In this document: piece by piece, positions 1 to 5,230 of the stretch
Layout of the letters: every line of letters starts with the position of its first letter
Numbering within the stretch: position 1 is the stretch's first letter
Assembly (NCBI GenBank): GCA_000434235.1
Contig: FR892002.1
Location: forward strand, 9,285-21,104
Reading direction: 5' to 3'
DNA length: 11,820 nt
Source of the DNA: Alistipes sp. CAG:268
GTDB lineage: Bacteria; Bacteroidota; Bacteroidia; Bacteroidales; Rikenellaceae
Position numbers and translations under genes: made by a program
Notes under the pieces: model-generated
The model's input: the letters and a program-made list of their open reading frames with translations, nothing else
Databases searched by the model: none
What the model was told of the DNA's origin: nothing

Positions 1-65
1 TGCTGGGGTAGAGTAAGATGTTTTTTGTATGAGCTTTTCGTCGTCGTCTGTTCCTGAGGGAAAAA

Positions 66-83
66 ATACGCATTTATGCGTAT
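66..83. promoter_or_regulatory. Perfect 8-bp inverted repeat upstream of sulA, candidate operator
   Basis: ATACGCAT (66-73) and ATGCGTAT (76-83) are exact reverse complements separated by TT. The dyad ends 21 bases before the -7 box at 105, so it covers the place where a -33 element would lie. No T-run follows, so it does not look like a terminator of an upstream gene. Its position suggests a binding site for a dimeric regulator of sulA, but no regulator is identified and this role is inference. Confidence 0.45.
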
Positions 84-104
84 CGGTGCGGAGTAAAAAA
101 CGGC

Positions 105-112
105 TAATTTTG
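105..112 (+). promoter_or_regulatory. Candidate -7 element of the sulA promoter
   Basis: TAATTTTG matches the Bacteroidetes primary sigma -7 consensus TAnnTTTG at all fixed positions. It would start transcription near 119, leaving a 5' leader of about 75 bases before the ATG at 194. No convincing -33 TTTG is present at the expected spacing; the inverted repeat at 66-83 is there instead. That fits a regulated promoter but does not prove one. Confidence 0.55.
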
Positions 113-193
113 GTCGTTTAAATCGGCTTACTTGCAAATTCGGACCGTCCGGGTCCGGCACAGAGAGGCTAAACACATAAAATTCAAATAAAT

Positions 194-1465
194 ATGGTTG
201 ATATCTTTGACCGGCTCGAAAAGAACGCCGGCGGACCCATCGGTCAGTACATGTCGTATGCGCACGGATATTTCGCATTCCCGAAGCTGGAGGGCGAGAT
301 CGGCCCCCACATGAAATTCCGGGGCAAGATGATGCTGAACTGGAGTCTGAACAACTACCTCGGACTGGCCAACCATCCCGAGGTGCGCAAGGCCGATGCC
401 GAGGGTGCCGCCCAGTTCGGCATGGCAGCCCCGATGGGTGCCCGCATGATGAGCGGTCAGACCAAGTACCACGAGCAGCTGGAGCGTGAACTGGCCGAGT
501 TTGTCGGCAAGGAGGATGCCTTCCTGCTCAACTTCGGCTACCAGGGCATGCTCTCGATCATCGACTGCCTGCTGACCCCGCGCGATGTGGTGGTCTACGA
601 TGCCGAGGCCCACGCCTGCATCATCGACGGCCTGCGCCTGCACAAGGGCAAGCGCTTCGTATACGGCCACAACGACATGGAGTCGCTGCGCCTGCAGCTC
701 AAGCATGCCACTGAGCTGGCCGAGGAGCAGAACGGCGGCGTGCTCGTGATCACCGAGGGCGTCTTCGGCATGAAGGGCGACCTGGGCAAGCTCGACGAGA
801 TCGTGGCCCTGAAGAAGGATTTCAAGTTCCGCCTCCTGGTGGACGACGCCCACGGCTTTGGCACGATGGGTGAGGGCGGCCGCGGTACGGCTTCGCATTT
901 CGGTGTCGTGGACGGCGTAGACGTGCTCTTCAACACCTTCGCCAAGTCGATGGCCGGCATCGGTGCCTTTGTCAGTGGTCCCCGCTGGCTGATCAACCTG
1001 CTGCGCTACAACATGCGTTCGCAGCTCTACGCCAAGTCGCTGCCCATGCCGATGGTCATCGGCGCACTGAAGCGTCTGGAGCTGATCCGCAACCACCCCG
1101 AATACCAGCAGAAACTCTGGACGATCGTCCGTGCGCTGCAGAGCGGCCTGAAGGAGAACGGGTTCAACATCGGCGTGACCAACTCGCCCGTGACCCCCGT
1201 CTTCATGAAGGGAGGTATTCCGGAGGCCACGAACCTGATCGTGGACCTGCGCGAGAACCACGGCGTCTTCTGCTCGATCGTGGTTTACCCCGTGATTCCG
1301 AAGGGCGAGATCATCCTGCGCGTCATCCCGACGGCCGCCCACACGCTCGAGGATGTGAACTACACGCTCGAGGCCTTCAAGTCGGTGCGCGACAAGCTCG
1401 AAAGCGGCTACTATGCATCGCTGCCGATCCCGGTTCGCGCCGACGAAGGATTCAAGGTTCGCTAA
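194..1465 (+). CDS. sulA: Cysteate acyl-ACP transferase SulA (serine palmitoyltransferase-like alpha-oxoamine synthase)
   Basis: A 423-residue fold-type I PLP enzyme of the alpha-oxoamine synthase family. Such enzymes condense an amino acid with an acyl thioester, with decarboxylation. Visible active-site residues are His140 in DAEAHA, Asp217 and His220 in VDDAHGFG, and the PLP lysine Lys251 in TFAKSMAG. At 281 there is a lysine (YAKSLPMP), where bacterial serine palmitoyltransferases have alanine. From what I know of the Alistipes finegoldii work, SulA binds PLP through Lys251 and is set apart from Spt by Lys281; both numbers fit exactly here. The expected reaction is acyl-ACP plus cysteate to 3-ketocapnine, the first step of sulfonolipid synthesis in the cytoplasm. 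The ATG at 194 is chosen because it gives this numbering and follows an A-rich leader; TAATAA tandem stops end the gene. It appears monocistronic. The alternative call is a plain sphingolipid Spt. The symbol is unrelated to the SOS division inhibitor SulA. Confidence 0.88.
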   Translation: MVDIFDRLEKNAGGPIGQYMSYAHGYFAFPKLEGEIGPHMKFRGKMMLNWSLNNYLGLANHPEVRKADAEGAAQFGMAAPMGARMMSGQTKYHEQLERELAEFVGKEDAFLLNFGYQGMLSIIDCLLTPRDVVVYDAEAHACIIDGLRLHKGKRFVYGHNDMESLRLQLKHATELAEEQNGGVLVITEGVFGMKGDLGKLDEIVALKKDFKFRLLVDDAHGFGTMGEGGRGTASHFGVVDGVDVLFNTFAKSMAGIGAFVSGPRWLINLLRYNMRSQLYAKSLPMPMVIGALKRLELIRNHPEYQQKLWTIVRALQSGLKENGFNIGVTNSPVTPVFMKGGIPEATNLIVDLRENHGVFCSIVVYPVIPKGEIILRVIPTAAHTLEDVNYTLEAFKSVRDKLESGYYASLPIPVRADEGFKVR

Positions 1466-1473
1466 TAAGCAGA

Positions 1474-1491
1474 TTGCCCGCGTCGGGGCAA
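1474..1491 (+). other. Small hairpin just after the sulA stop
   Basis: TTGCCC (1474-1479) and GGGCAA (1486-1491) form a perfect 6-bp stem with a 6-base loop, starting 9 bases after the first stop codon. No T-run follows, so it is probably an accessory 3' UTR hairpin ahead of the real terminator at 1508. Confidence 0.4.
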
Positions 1492-1507
1492 CCGACCGAT
1501 AATCAGG

Positions 1508-1540
1508 AACTCCCGGACATGTGTCCGGGAGTTTTCGTTT
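1508..1540 (+). terminator. Rho-independent terminator of sulA
   Basis: AACTCCCGGACA (1508-1519) pairs perfectly with TGTCCGGGAGTT (1522-1533), a 12-bp GC-rich stem around a TG centre, and TTCGTTT follows. It lies 43 bases after the sulA stop and before the tRNA promoter, so it should separate the two transcripts. Confidence 0.85.
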
Positions 1541-1578
1541 TCCATATTGCGGTTTTTGTGAGGAAATGGCGGCAAAAA

Positions 1579-1609
1579 TTTGGAGATTCGGATTTTTTGC
1601 CTACCTTTG
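1579..1609 (+). promoter_or_regulatory. Promoter of tRNA-Gly
   Basis: A -33 TTTG (1579-1582) and a perfect -7 TACCTTTG (1602-1609) are separated by 19 bases, the expected Bacteroidetes spacing. Transcription would begin around 1615, a dozen bases before the mature 5' end of the tRNA at 1628. This is the best-matching promoter in the window, as expected for a constitutive stable-RNA gene. Confidence 0.85.
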
Positions 1610-1627
1610 CACTCGCAATCGAGCAAT

Positions 1628-1703
1628 GCGGAAATAGCTCAGTTGGTAGAGCGCAACCTTGCCAAGGTTGAGGTCGCGGGTCCGAGTCCCGTTTTCCGCT
1701 CCA
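1628..1703 (+). tRNA. tRNA-Gly (anticodon GCC)
   Basis: A complete 76-base tRNA. The acceptor stem is GCGGAAA (1628-1634) with TTTCCGC (1693-1699). The anticodon stem is CAACC/GGTTG around the loop TTGCCAA, placing anticodon GCC at 1661-1663 and reading GGC/GGU glycine codons. The T loop is TCCGAGT on a GCGGG/CCCGT stem. The discriminator base is T1700, as is usual for bacterial glycine tRNAs, and CCA is encoded (1701-1703). It has its own promoter and terminator and is a single-gene unit. Confidence 0.97.
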
Positions 1704-1713
1704 GAGAAGAATC

Positions 1714-1752
1714 AAAGAAGAGGAGAACTTTCAGGTTCTCCTCTTCTTTTTT
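1714..1752 (+). terminator. Rho-independent terminator of tRNA-Gly
   Basis: The 15-base arms 1714-1728 and 1735-1749 (AAAGAAGAGG... with its exact complement) enclose the 6-base loop TTTCAG. The T-rich end of the stem runs on into further T residues to 1752. The stem starts 11 bases after the tRNA CCA. On the opposite strand the downstream sequence is only loosely T-rich, so it may weakly stop the convergent DUF1349 transcript as well; I see no other terminator for that gene. Confidence 0.85.
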
Positions 1753-1858
1753 CTTCTCCAATCGGCCGGGATGAGGGCGTTTCTTTTTTCGGGTCTCCGC
1801 GTTCGAGGTCCCTGCCCGATCCTGAACCCGTATGAGGCGGATGTTTGTTTTCCGTGTG

Positions 1859-2512
1859 CTATTCGGCGTTGTTGCGCAGCCATTCCAGCCGCCGCAGGTC
1901 CGGCAGGTGCTTCACCTGGAAATGATCGAAGGTTGCCCGGAACCCTTTCCCGTCCGGGCAGGCAGCCATCGGGCCCACCATGACCGGCGTGTTGTCCTGC
2001 AGCCAGGCGTTGCGCATCAGCGTGTACTCCTTGTCGTCGAACGAATAGAAGATCTCGACGGCGTCGAGCCGCCGCACGGCCTTGATCCAGATGCAGGGTA
2101 CGGCCTTCTCCAGCGTGATGACGCTCCAGTCGGAGGTGTGGTGGGTCACCACGGTGCTGAGGTTGTATTTCCCGTCCACGAATTCGATGCCTGCCTTGAT
2201 GTAGTTTTCGTGGTCGATGCGCAGCATCAGGCCGGCCTGGTCGAACCGTTCGCGGTACTCTCCCGAGATCCTGATCTTGGCCTCGAACTCTCCGCCGTAG
2301 GTGGCATAATAGAAGGGAGCGTCGTCCACAGTGAATCCATAGTGCGAGATTCTCCAATAGTCGCTCTGCGGGGTGACGAAGAGTGAGAGGGTGTTTCCGC
2401 TGATCTCCCACTGTTCCGGTTCGTTGAACCAGGTCATCTTTTCCAGAGTCTGTGCTGCGGCCATGTGCAGCGAGGCGAAGAGCACCAGGCTCAGAAGCGT
2501 TGTCTTTTTCAT
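1859..2512 (-). CDS. Secreted DUF1349 (concanavalin-like fold) protein
   Basis: A 217-residue protein. I place the start at the ATG complementary to 2510-2512, because a clear Sec signal peptide follows it: MKK, a hydrophobic stretch (residues 5-19) and an AAA-Q cleavage site near 20/21. The frame stays open further upstream to 2614, but that extension would cross the promoter and would hide the signal peptide. The mature part matches the DUF1349/YesU-type beta-sandwich family by pattern: TWFNEPEQW near the start, then a central block with GEFEAKIRI, DQAGLMLRID and NYIKAGIEF, and a late FDHFQV strand. Such domains resemble carbohydrate-binding lectin-like folds, but no substrate can be read from the sequence. 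It is predicted to be periplasmic or exported, since no lipobox is seen. It is transcribed divergently from the LuxR-type gene at 2640, which is the obvious candidate regulator. Confidence 0.82.
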   Translation of the reverse strand: MKKTTLLSLVLFASLHMAAAQTLEKMTWFNEPEQWEISGNTLSLFVTPQSDYWRISHYGFTVDDAPFYYATYGGEFEAKIRISGEYRERFDQAGLMLRIDHENYIKAGIEFVDGKYNLSTVVTHHTSDWSVITLEKAVPCIWIKAVRRLDAVEIFYSFDDKEYTLMRNAWLQDNTPVMVGPMAACPDGKGFRATFDHFQVKHLPDLRRLEWLRNNAE

Positions 2513-2551
2513 CTGCTTGGTTTTGTTCTGTGAAAATTTACGGTTGTCTTG

Positions 2552-2583
2552 TGTGGATAACTGTCCGTTCTGAATTACCTTTG
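2552..2583 (+). promoter_or_regulatory. Promoter of the LuxR-type gene
   Basis: A perfect -7 box TACCTTTG lies at 2576-2583. The -33 region at the right spacing is only a weak TGTG (2552-2555, 20 bases away), which suggests low or activator-dependent activity. The predicted start near 2590 leaves about 50 bases before the ATG at 2640. The -7 box abuts the -7 box of the opposite promoter. Confidence 0.6.
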
Positions 2584-2591
2584 CAAAGGTA
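2576..2591. promoter_or_regulatory. 16-bp perfect palindrome made of two head-to-head -7 boxes
   Basis: TACCTTTGCAAAGGTA is its own reverse complement and consists of exactly one -7 box on each strand. The two promoters therefore share the same duplex, and two polymerases could not melt it at once. The predicted starts lie past each other, so the two mRNAs would overlap by roughly a dozen bases at their 5' ends. Whether a regulator also reads this symmetric site is unknown. Confidence 0.7.
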
Positions 2592-2615
2592 GGTCGCGGC
2601 GAGCGAACCGGCAAT
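2584..2615 (-). promoter_or_regulatory. Promoter of the DUF1349 gene
   Basis: Read on the minus strand, TACCTTTG (complement of 2584-2591) is a perfect -7 box. An ATTG (complement of 2612-2615) sits 20 bases upstream as the -33 element. The predicted start is near 2577, giving a leader of about 65 bases before the start codon at 2512. Confidence 0.65.
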
Positions 2616-2639
2616 AATCATAAATAACCATTCCGCCAT

Positions 2640-3404
2640 ATGGAGATCGTGGACGAGTTGAACCGGGAGTTTTTCGGTCAGGAGTTTGCCTGTTCCGACC
2701 AGACTTCCCGTTCCGAGGTGCTGGAGCATTACAAGAGGCTGGCCGGCGTCTATGCCCGCATGGAGAACGCCATCTCCGTGCTGAGCGACATGCATGCCGA
2801 CCGCAGCTATATCTGTTACGGAGGCTTTTCGGCGCTGTTGGGTCTCGATGCGCACGCCGGGTTGAGGGAGGAGATCGGTTCGGTCTGGGAGACCGCGATC
2901 CTGAAGCTGATCCATCCCGAGGACCTGACGGACAAATACCTTCAGGAACTCCATTTCTTCCATTTTGTGAAACACCTTTCCGCAAGCCGGCGGTCCGACT
3001 ATTGCCTCGTGCAAAGATTGCGCATGAAGGACCGTTTCGGAAATTACCAGCAGGCGCTGCACCGTCTGTTCTACATACCTTCGCCTTTCGACGACAGCCT
3101 CTGGCTGACCCTCTGCCTCTATAACCCGCTCTTTGTTTCTCTTCCCTATTCGGGAGCCGTCGTCCATACGGCGACCGGACGTGTGCGGAAACTGGAGAAG
3201 CGCGAAGACCTGCATCTCCTGTCGGAACGCGAACGCGAGGTGCTCCGGCTGATCGACAGCGGCCTGACGAGCAAGGGGATCGCCGAACGGCTGTCGATCA
3301 GCGTGCATACCGTCAGCCGCCATCGGCAGGAGATTCTGAGCAAGCTGCAGGTGCACAACTCGATCGAGGCCTGCCGGATTGCCCGGGATCTGAACCTTCT
3401 CTGA
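2640..3404 (+). CDS. LuxR-type transcriptional regulator with PAS-like N-terminal sensor region
   Basis: A 254-residue cytoplasmic protein. The C-terminus (about 193-254) is a typical GerE/LuxR helix-turn-helix: LLSEREREVLRLIDSGLT, then IAERLSISVHTVSRHRQEI with the recognition helix near 221-233, and a dimerising last helix. The N-terminal 185 residues contain GFSALLGLD (62-70), IHPEDL (91-96) and an FGNYQQALHRLFYIP strand, the spacing of a PAS-type fold. No receiver aspartate region, kinase domain or membrane segment is seen, so it probably senses a small ligand or partner directly. The ligand is unknown. The ATG at 2640 sits downstream of a consensus -7 box. It is divergent from the DUF1349 gene and likely controls that promoter and its own; this is inference from position. 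Confidence 0.85.
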   Translation: MEIVDELNREFFGQEFACSDQTSRSEVLEHYKRLAGVYARMENAISVLSDMHADRSYICYGGFSALLGLDAHAGLREEIGSVWETAILKLIHPEDLTDKYLQELHFFHFVKHLSASRRSDYCLVQRLRMKDRFGNYQQALHRLFYIPSPFDDSLWLTLCLYNPLFVSLPYSGAVVHTATGRVRKLEKREDLHLLSEREREVLRLIDSGLTSKGIAERLSISVHTVSRHRQEILSKLQVHNSIEACRIARDLNLL

Positions 3405-3407
3405 TCC

Positions 3408-3431
3408 GCTTCTGCCGTTCGGCGGCGAAGC
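3408..3431 (+). other. Hairpin just after the LuxR-type gene
   Basis: GCTTC (3408-3412) pairs with GAAGC (3427-3431), and TGCC pairs with GGCG inside it (one T-G wobble) after a short bulge. It begins 4 bases after the stop codon. No T-run follows, so it could stabilise the mRNA end or help termination, but it is not a canonical terminator. Confidence 0.35.
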
Positions 3432-3443
3432 CTGCGGCCCGGT

Positions 3444-3485
3444 CCGGACAAACCGCATGGGAAACTTCGGTTTTCGTCTGTCCGG
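3444..3485 (+). terminator. Structured intergenic element with UUCG tetraloop, possible terminator
   Basis: Outer arms CCGGACA (3444-3450) and TGTCCGG (3479-3485) are exact complements. Inside them GGAAAC (3460-3465) and GTTTTC (3470-3475) form a 6-bp stem (one G-U pair) closed by the stable C(UUCG)G tetraloop. Only TTTC follows, so termination would be imperfect. It is the best candidate for separating the LuxR-type gene from the efflux operon. Confidence 0.35.
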
Positions 3486-3527
3486 TTTCGGCTCCTCAAT
3501 TCCGGCGTTGGGCAAATCATTCCGCAA

Positions 3528-3574
3528 GGGAGTTCCGCCGGGGGCTATTTTTGCTCCCCGGAAACAAAACTCCC
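3528..3574. promoter_or_regulatory. Promoter of efflux operon inside nested inverted repeats (candidate operator)
   Basis: TATTTTTG (3546-3553) fits TAnnTTTG and would start transcription near 3560, about 19 bases before the ATG at 3579. It is enclosed by an inner perfect repeat CCGGGG (3538-3543)/CCCCGG (3556-3561) and an outer perfect repeat GGGAGTT (3528-3534)/AACTCCC (3568-3574). The repeats bracket the promoter core, and the left arms lie upstream of the predicted start, so they look like DNA operator half-sites rather than an RNA hairpin. No -33 TTTG is visible. The TetR protein encoded in the operon is the natural candidate ligand. Confidence 0.55.
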
Positions 3575-3578
3575 TCCG

Positions 3579-4643
3579 ATGAATGCCAGATTCTTTCTTT
3601 TGCCGCTCCTGCTGCTGACGGCCTCGTGTGCCGACCGGCAGCAGCCCGACTCCCCGATGTGTGTCGAGACGGCCCGTGCTACGACCGTCGAGGTCTCCTC
3701 CTCGCGTGAATATCCCTTTATCGCCAAGCCGCTGCGTACGTCGGTCCTTTCGTTCCGCGTCTCGGGGCCCGTCGATCGGTTCGAGGTTTATGCCGGAAGC
3801 CGCTATCGTTGTGGCGATCTCATTGCCGGAATCGACCCGCGCGACTTCCGGCTGCGCTACGAGCAGGCCGACGCCGCCTGCAGGCAGGCACGTGCCGATT
3901 ACGAGCGTGTCGCGGCCCTCTACGAAAAGGACAACCTGCCGGCCAGCAGCTACGAGGCGTCGCGGGCTGCCTGGGTTGCGGCCGAAACCGCCTGCGATGC
4001 GGCACTGAATGCGCTCAACGATACGCAGTTGCTTGCGCCGTTCGACGGCTGTGTCGGCGAGGTCTTCATCGAACGTTATCAGGATGTCAGGGCTTCGCAG
4101 CCGGTGGTGACCCTTACGGACATCTCTTCGCTGCGTATCGAGATCTTCGTGACGCAGGAGATCGCCATGCAGGCCCGGGAGCTCGATGAGGTGGCCGTTG
4201 AATTCGACCACATCCCGGGCCGGACGTTCCGGGCCGGGGTGGTCGAGTGCGCGCGGAGTACCACACCGAACAATCTCTCCTACCTGCTCACGGCCCTGTT
4301 GTCGAATCCCGGCGGGGAGCTTCCTGCAGGTCTCTCGGGTCGGGTCTGCCTCGACCTTCGGGACCAGCCGCAGCCGGTGGTGGTCATTCCCCGGAAGGCG
4401 CTCAGCCATACTTCCGGTGCGGGAGATCATGTCTGGGTCGTGGACCCGGCTTCGGGCCGTGTTGCACGGCGGCAGATTACCGCCGGAGAACTGCTCCCCG
4501 ACGACCGGATTACGGTAAGGGCCGGACTGGCCGCCGGCGAGACGGTCGCCGTGAGCGGGCTCCGCTTCCTCAATGAAGACCAGATTGTCGCCGCCGTCGG
4601 GCCGTCGGACGGGGCGCTGACCGCCGAATCTCCAAGGCCATGA
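3579..4643 (+). CDS. RND efflux periplasmic adaptor (HlyD/AcrA-type membrane fusion lipoprotein)
   Basis: A 354-residue adaptor that should bridge the RND pump and the TolC-like outer membrane factor encoded just downstream. Residues 1-17 form a lipoprotein signal with lipobox LTASC and acylated Cys17, so it is membrane-anchored in the periplasm. The split lipoyl domain can be seen as VSGPVDRFEV..GSRYRCGDLIAGID (about 61-86) and QLLAPFDGCVGEVFIERYQDVRAS (about 150-173). Between them residues 91-148 make a short alpha-hairpin rich in Ala, Gln, Arg and Glu. Beta-barrel and membrane-proximal regions follow, with the PRKAL and ITVRAGLAAGETVAVSGL segments typical of the family. Its stop overlaps the start of the TetR gene by ATGA, implying translational coupling. 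The substrate cannot be told from sequence. Confidence 0.92.
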   Translation: MNARFFLLPLLLLTASCADRQQPDSPMCVETARATTVEVSSSREYPFIAKPLRTSVLSFRVSGPVDRFEVYAGSRYRCGDLIAGIDPRDFRLRYEQADAACRQARADYERVAALYEKDNLPASSYEASRAAWVAAETACDAALNALNDTQLLAPFDGCVGEVFIERYQDVRASQPVVTLTDISSLRIEIFVTQEIAMQARELDEVAVEFDHIPGRTFRAGVVECARSTTPNNLSYLLTALLSNPGGELPAGLSGRVCLDLRDQPQPVVVIPRKALSHTSGAGDHVWVVDPASGRVARRQITAGELLPDDRITVRAGLAAGETVAVSGLRFLNEDQIVAAVGPSDGALTAESPRP

Positions 4644-5230
4644 AGGAGCGCATCATCGGCTGTACGCTGGAGCTGCTCGGGCAGATCGGATTCCGGCGCT
4701 TCACCATGGACATGGTGGCATCCGAGCTGCGGATCTCCAAACGCACGCTTTATCTCTATTTCACCAGCAAGGAACAGCTGCTCGATACCTGTCTGGAGCG
4801 GTGGCTGCTCCGCAAGCGGCTCCTTGTCCCGACGGGCGGTATCCTGATCGACGACCTTTGTACGCTCTATGCCGGTATCCGCAAGGTCGATCTGCGGCGG
4901 GTCATGCACTGCAGCCGCGAGCTCCGCCAATGCTGCCTGCCGGTTTACCGGCTCTTTCAGGAGCGCCTCTTCAACTATGCCGACGCCTGCGGCATGCGTG
5001 CCGAGCAGGATGCCGGGACGGGCTATCTCTGCCGCGACGTTACGCGGGATACGGTCAGCTCCGTCGTGTCGGATTTCCTGATCCGGCTTTTCGGCAGCGT
5101 GGAGGAGCATCCGCTGCGGCGGGGCAGCCTTTCCTCGCCCGAGATCCTTATTGTCTACATGCGCGGTCTCTGCACGATCAAGGGGCGTGCTTACCTTGAC
5201 CGACACCTCAAAACCCTGTCCCGGACATGA
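4640..5230 (+). CDS. TetR/AcrR-family transcriptional regulator
   Basis: A 196-residue regulator. The N-terminal TetR helix-turn-helix is clear: CTLELLGQIGFRRFTMDMVA (8-27), then ELRISKRTLYLYFTSKEQLL (29-48) with the recognition helix around 33-40. The rest is an all-alpha ligand-binding and dimerisation region of usual size, with several cysteines (Cys8, Cys51 and others) that could matter for sensing but show no known motif. It overlaps the adaptor gene by ATGA upstream and the pump gene by ATGA downstream, so it is made together with the pump. Placement between adaptor and pump genes is unusual, since such repressors are commonly first or divergent. The likely target is the operator-like repeats at 3528-3574, giving negative autoregulation relieved by a pump substrate; this is inferred. 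Confidence 0.92.
   Translation: MKERIIGCTLELLGQIGFRRFTMDMVASELRISKRTLYLYFTSKEQLLDTCLERWLLRKRLLVPTGGILIDDLCTLYAGIRKVDLRRVMHCSRELRQCCLPVYRLFQERLFNYADACGMRAEQDAGTGYLCRDVTRDTVSSVVSDFLIRLFGSVEEHPLRRGSLSSPEILIVYMRGLCTIKGRAYLDRHLKTLSRT

Noticed and set aside
202..209. TATCTTTG, a perfect -7 match
   Set aside because: It lies inside the first codons of sulA with no suitable -33 and no in-frame start with conserved sequence soon after. The box at 105 is better placed.
128..1342. A 404-codon minus-strand open frame opposite sulA
   Set aside because: Low-complexity His/Gln/Val-rich translation with no family resemblance; the + strand is clearly a PLP enzyme.
1474..1671. Small + strand open frame (65 codons) after sulA
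   Set aside because: It runs through the sulA terminator, the tRNA promoter and into the tRNA gene, so it cannot be a real gene.
1628..1858. tRNA-Gly 3' end as an attachment site for an integrated element
   Set aside because: No duplicate of the tRNA 3' end, no integrase and no phage or transposon gene is visible downstream; the flank holds only the tRNA terminator and the DUF1349 gene.
2513..2614. N-terminal extension of the DUF1349 protein by 34 codons
   Set aside because: It would place coding sequence over the -7 palindrome and 5' leader and bury an obvious signal peptide, so the start at 2512 is preferred.
2538..4430. A 630-codon open frame on the minus strand over the LuxR-type and adaptor genes
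   Set aside because: It spans two unrelated + strand genes, their intergenic promoter region and the palindromic promoter, and has no recognisable domain. It is an antisense shadow.
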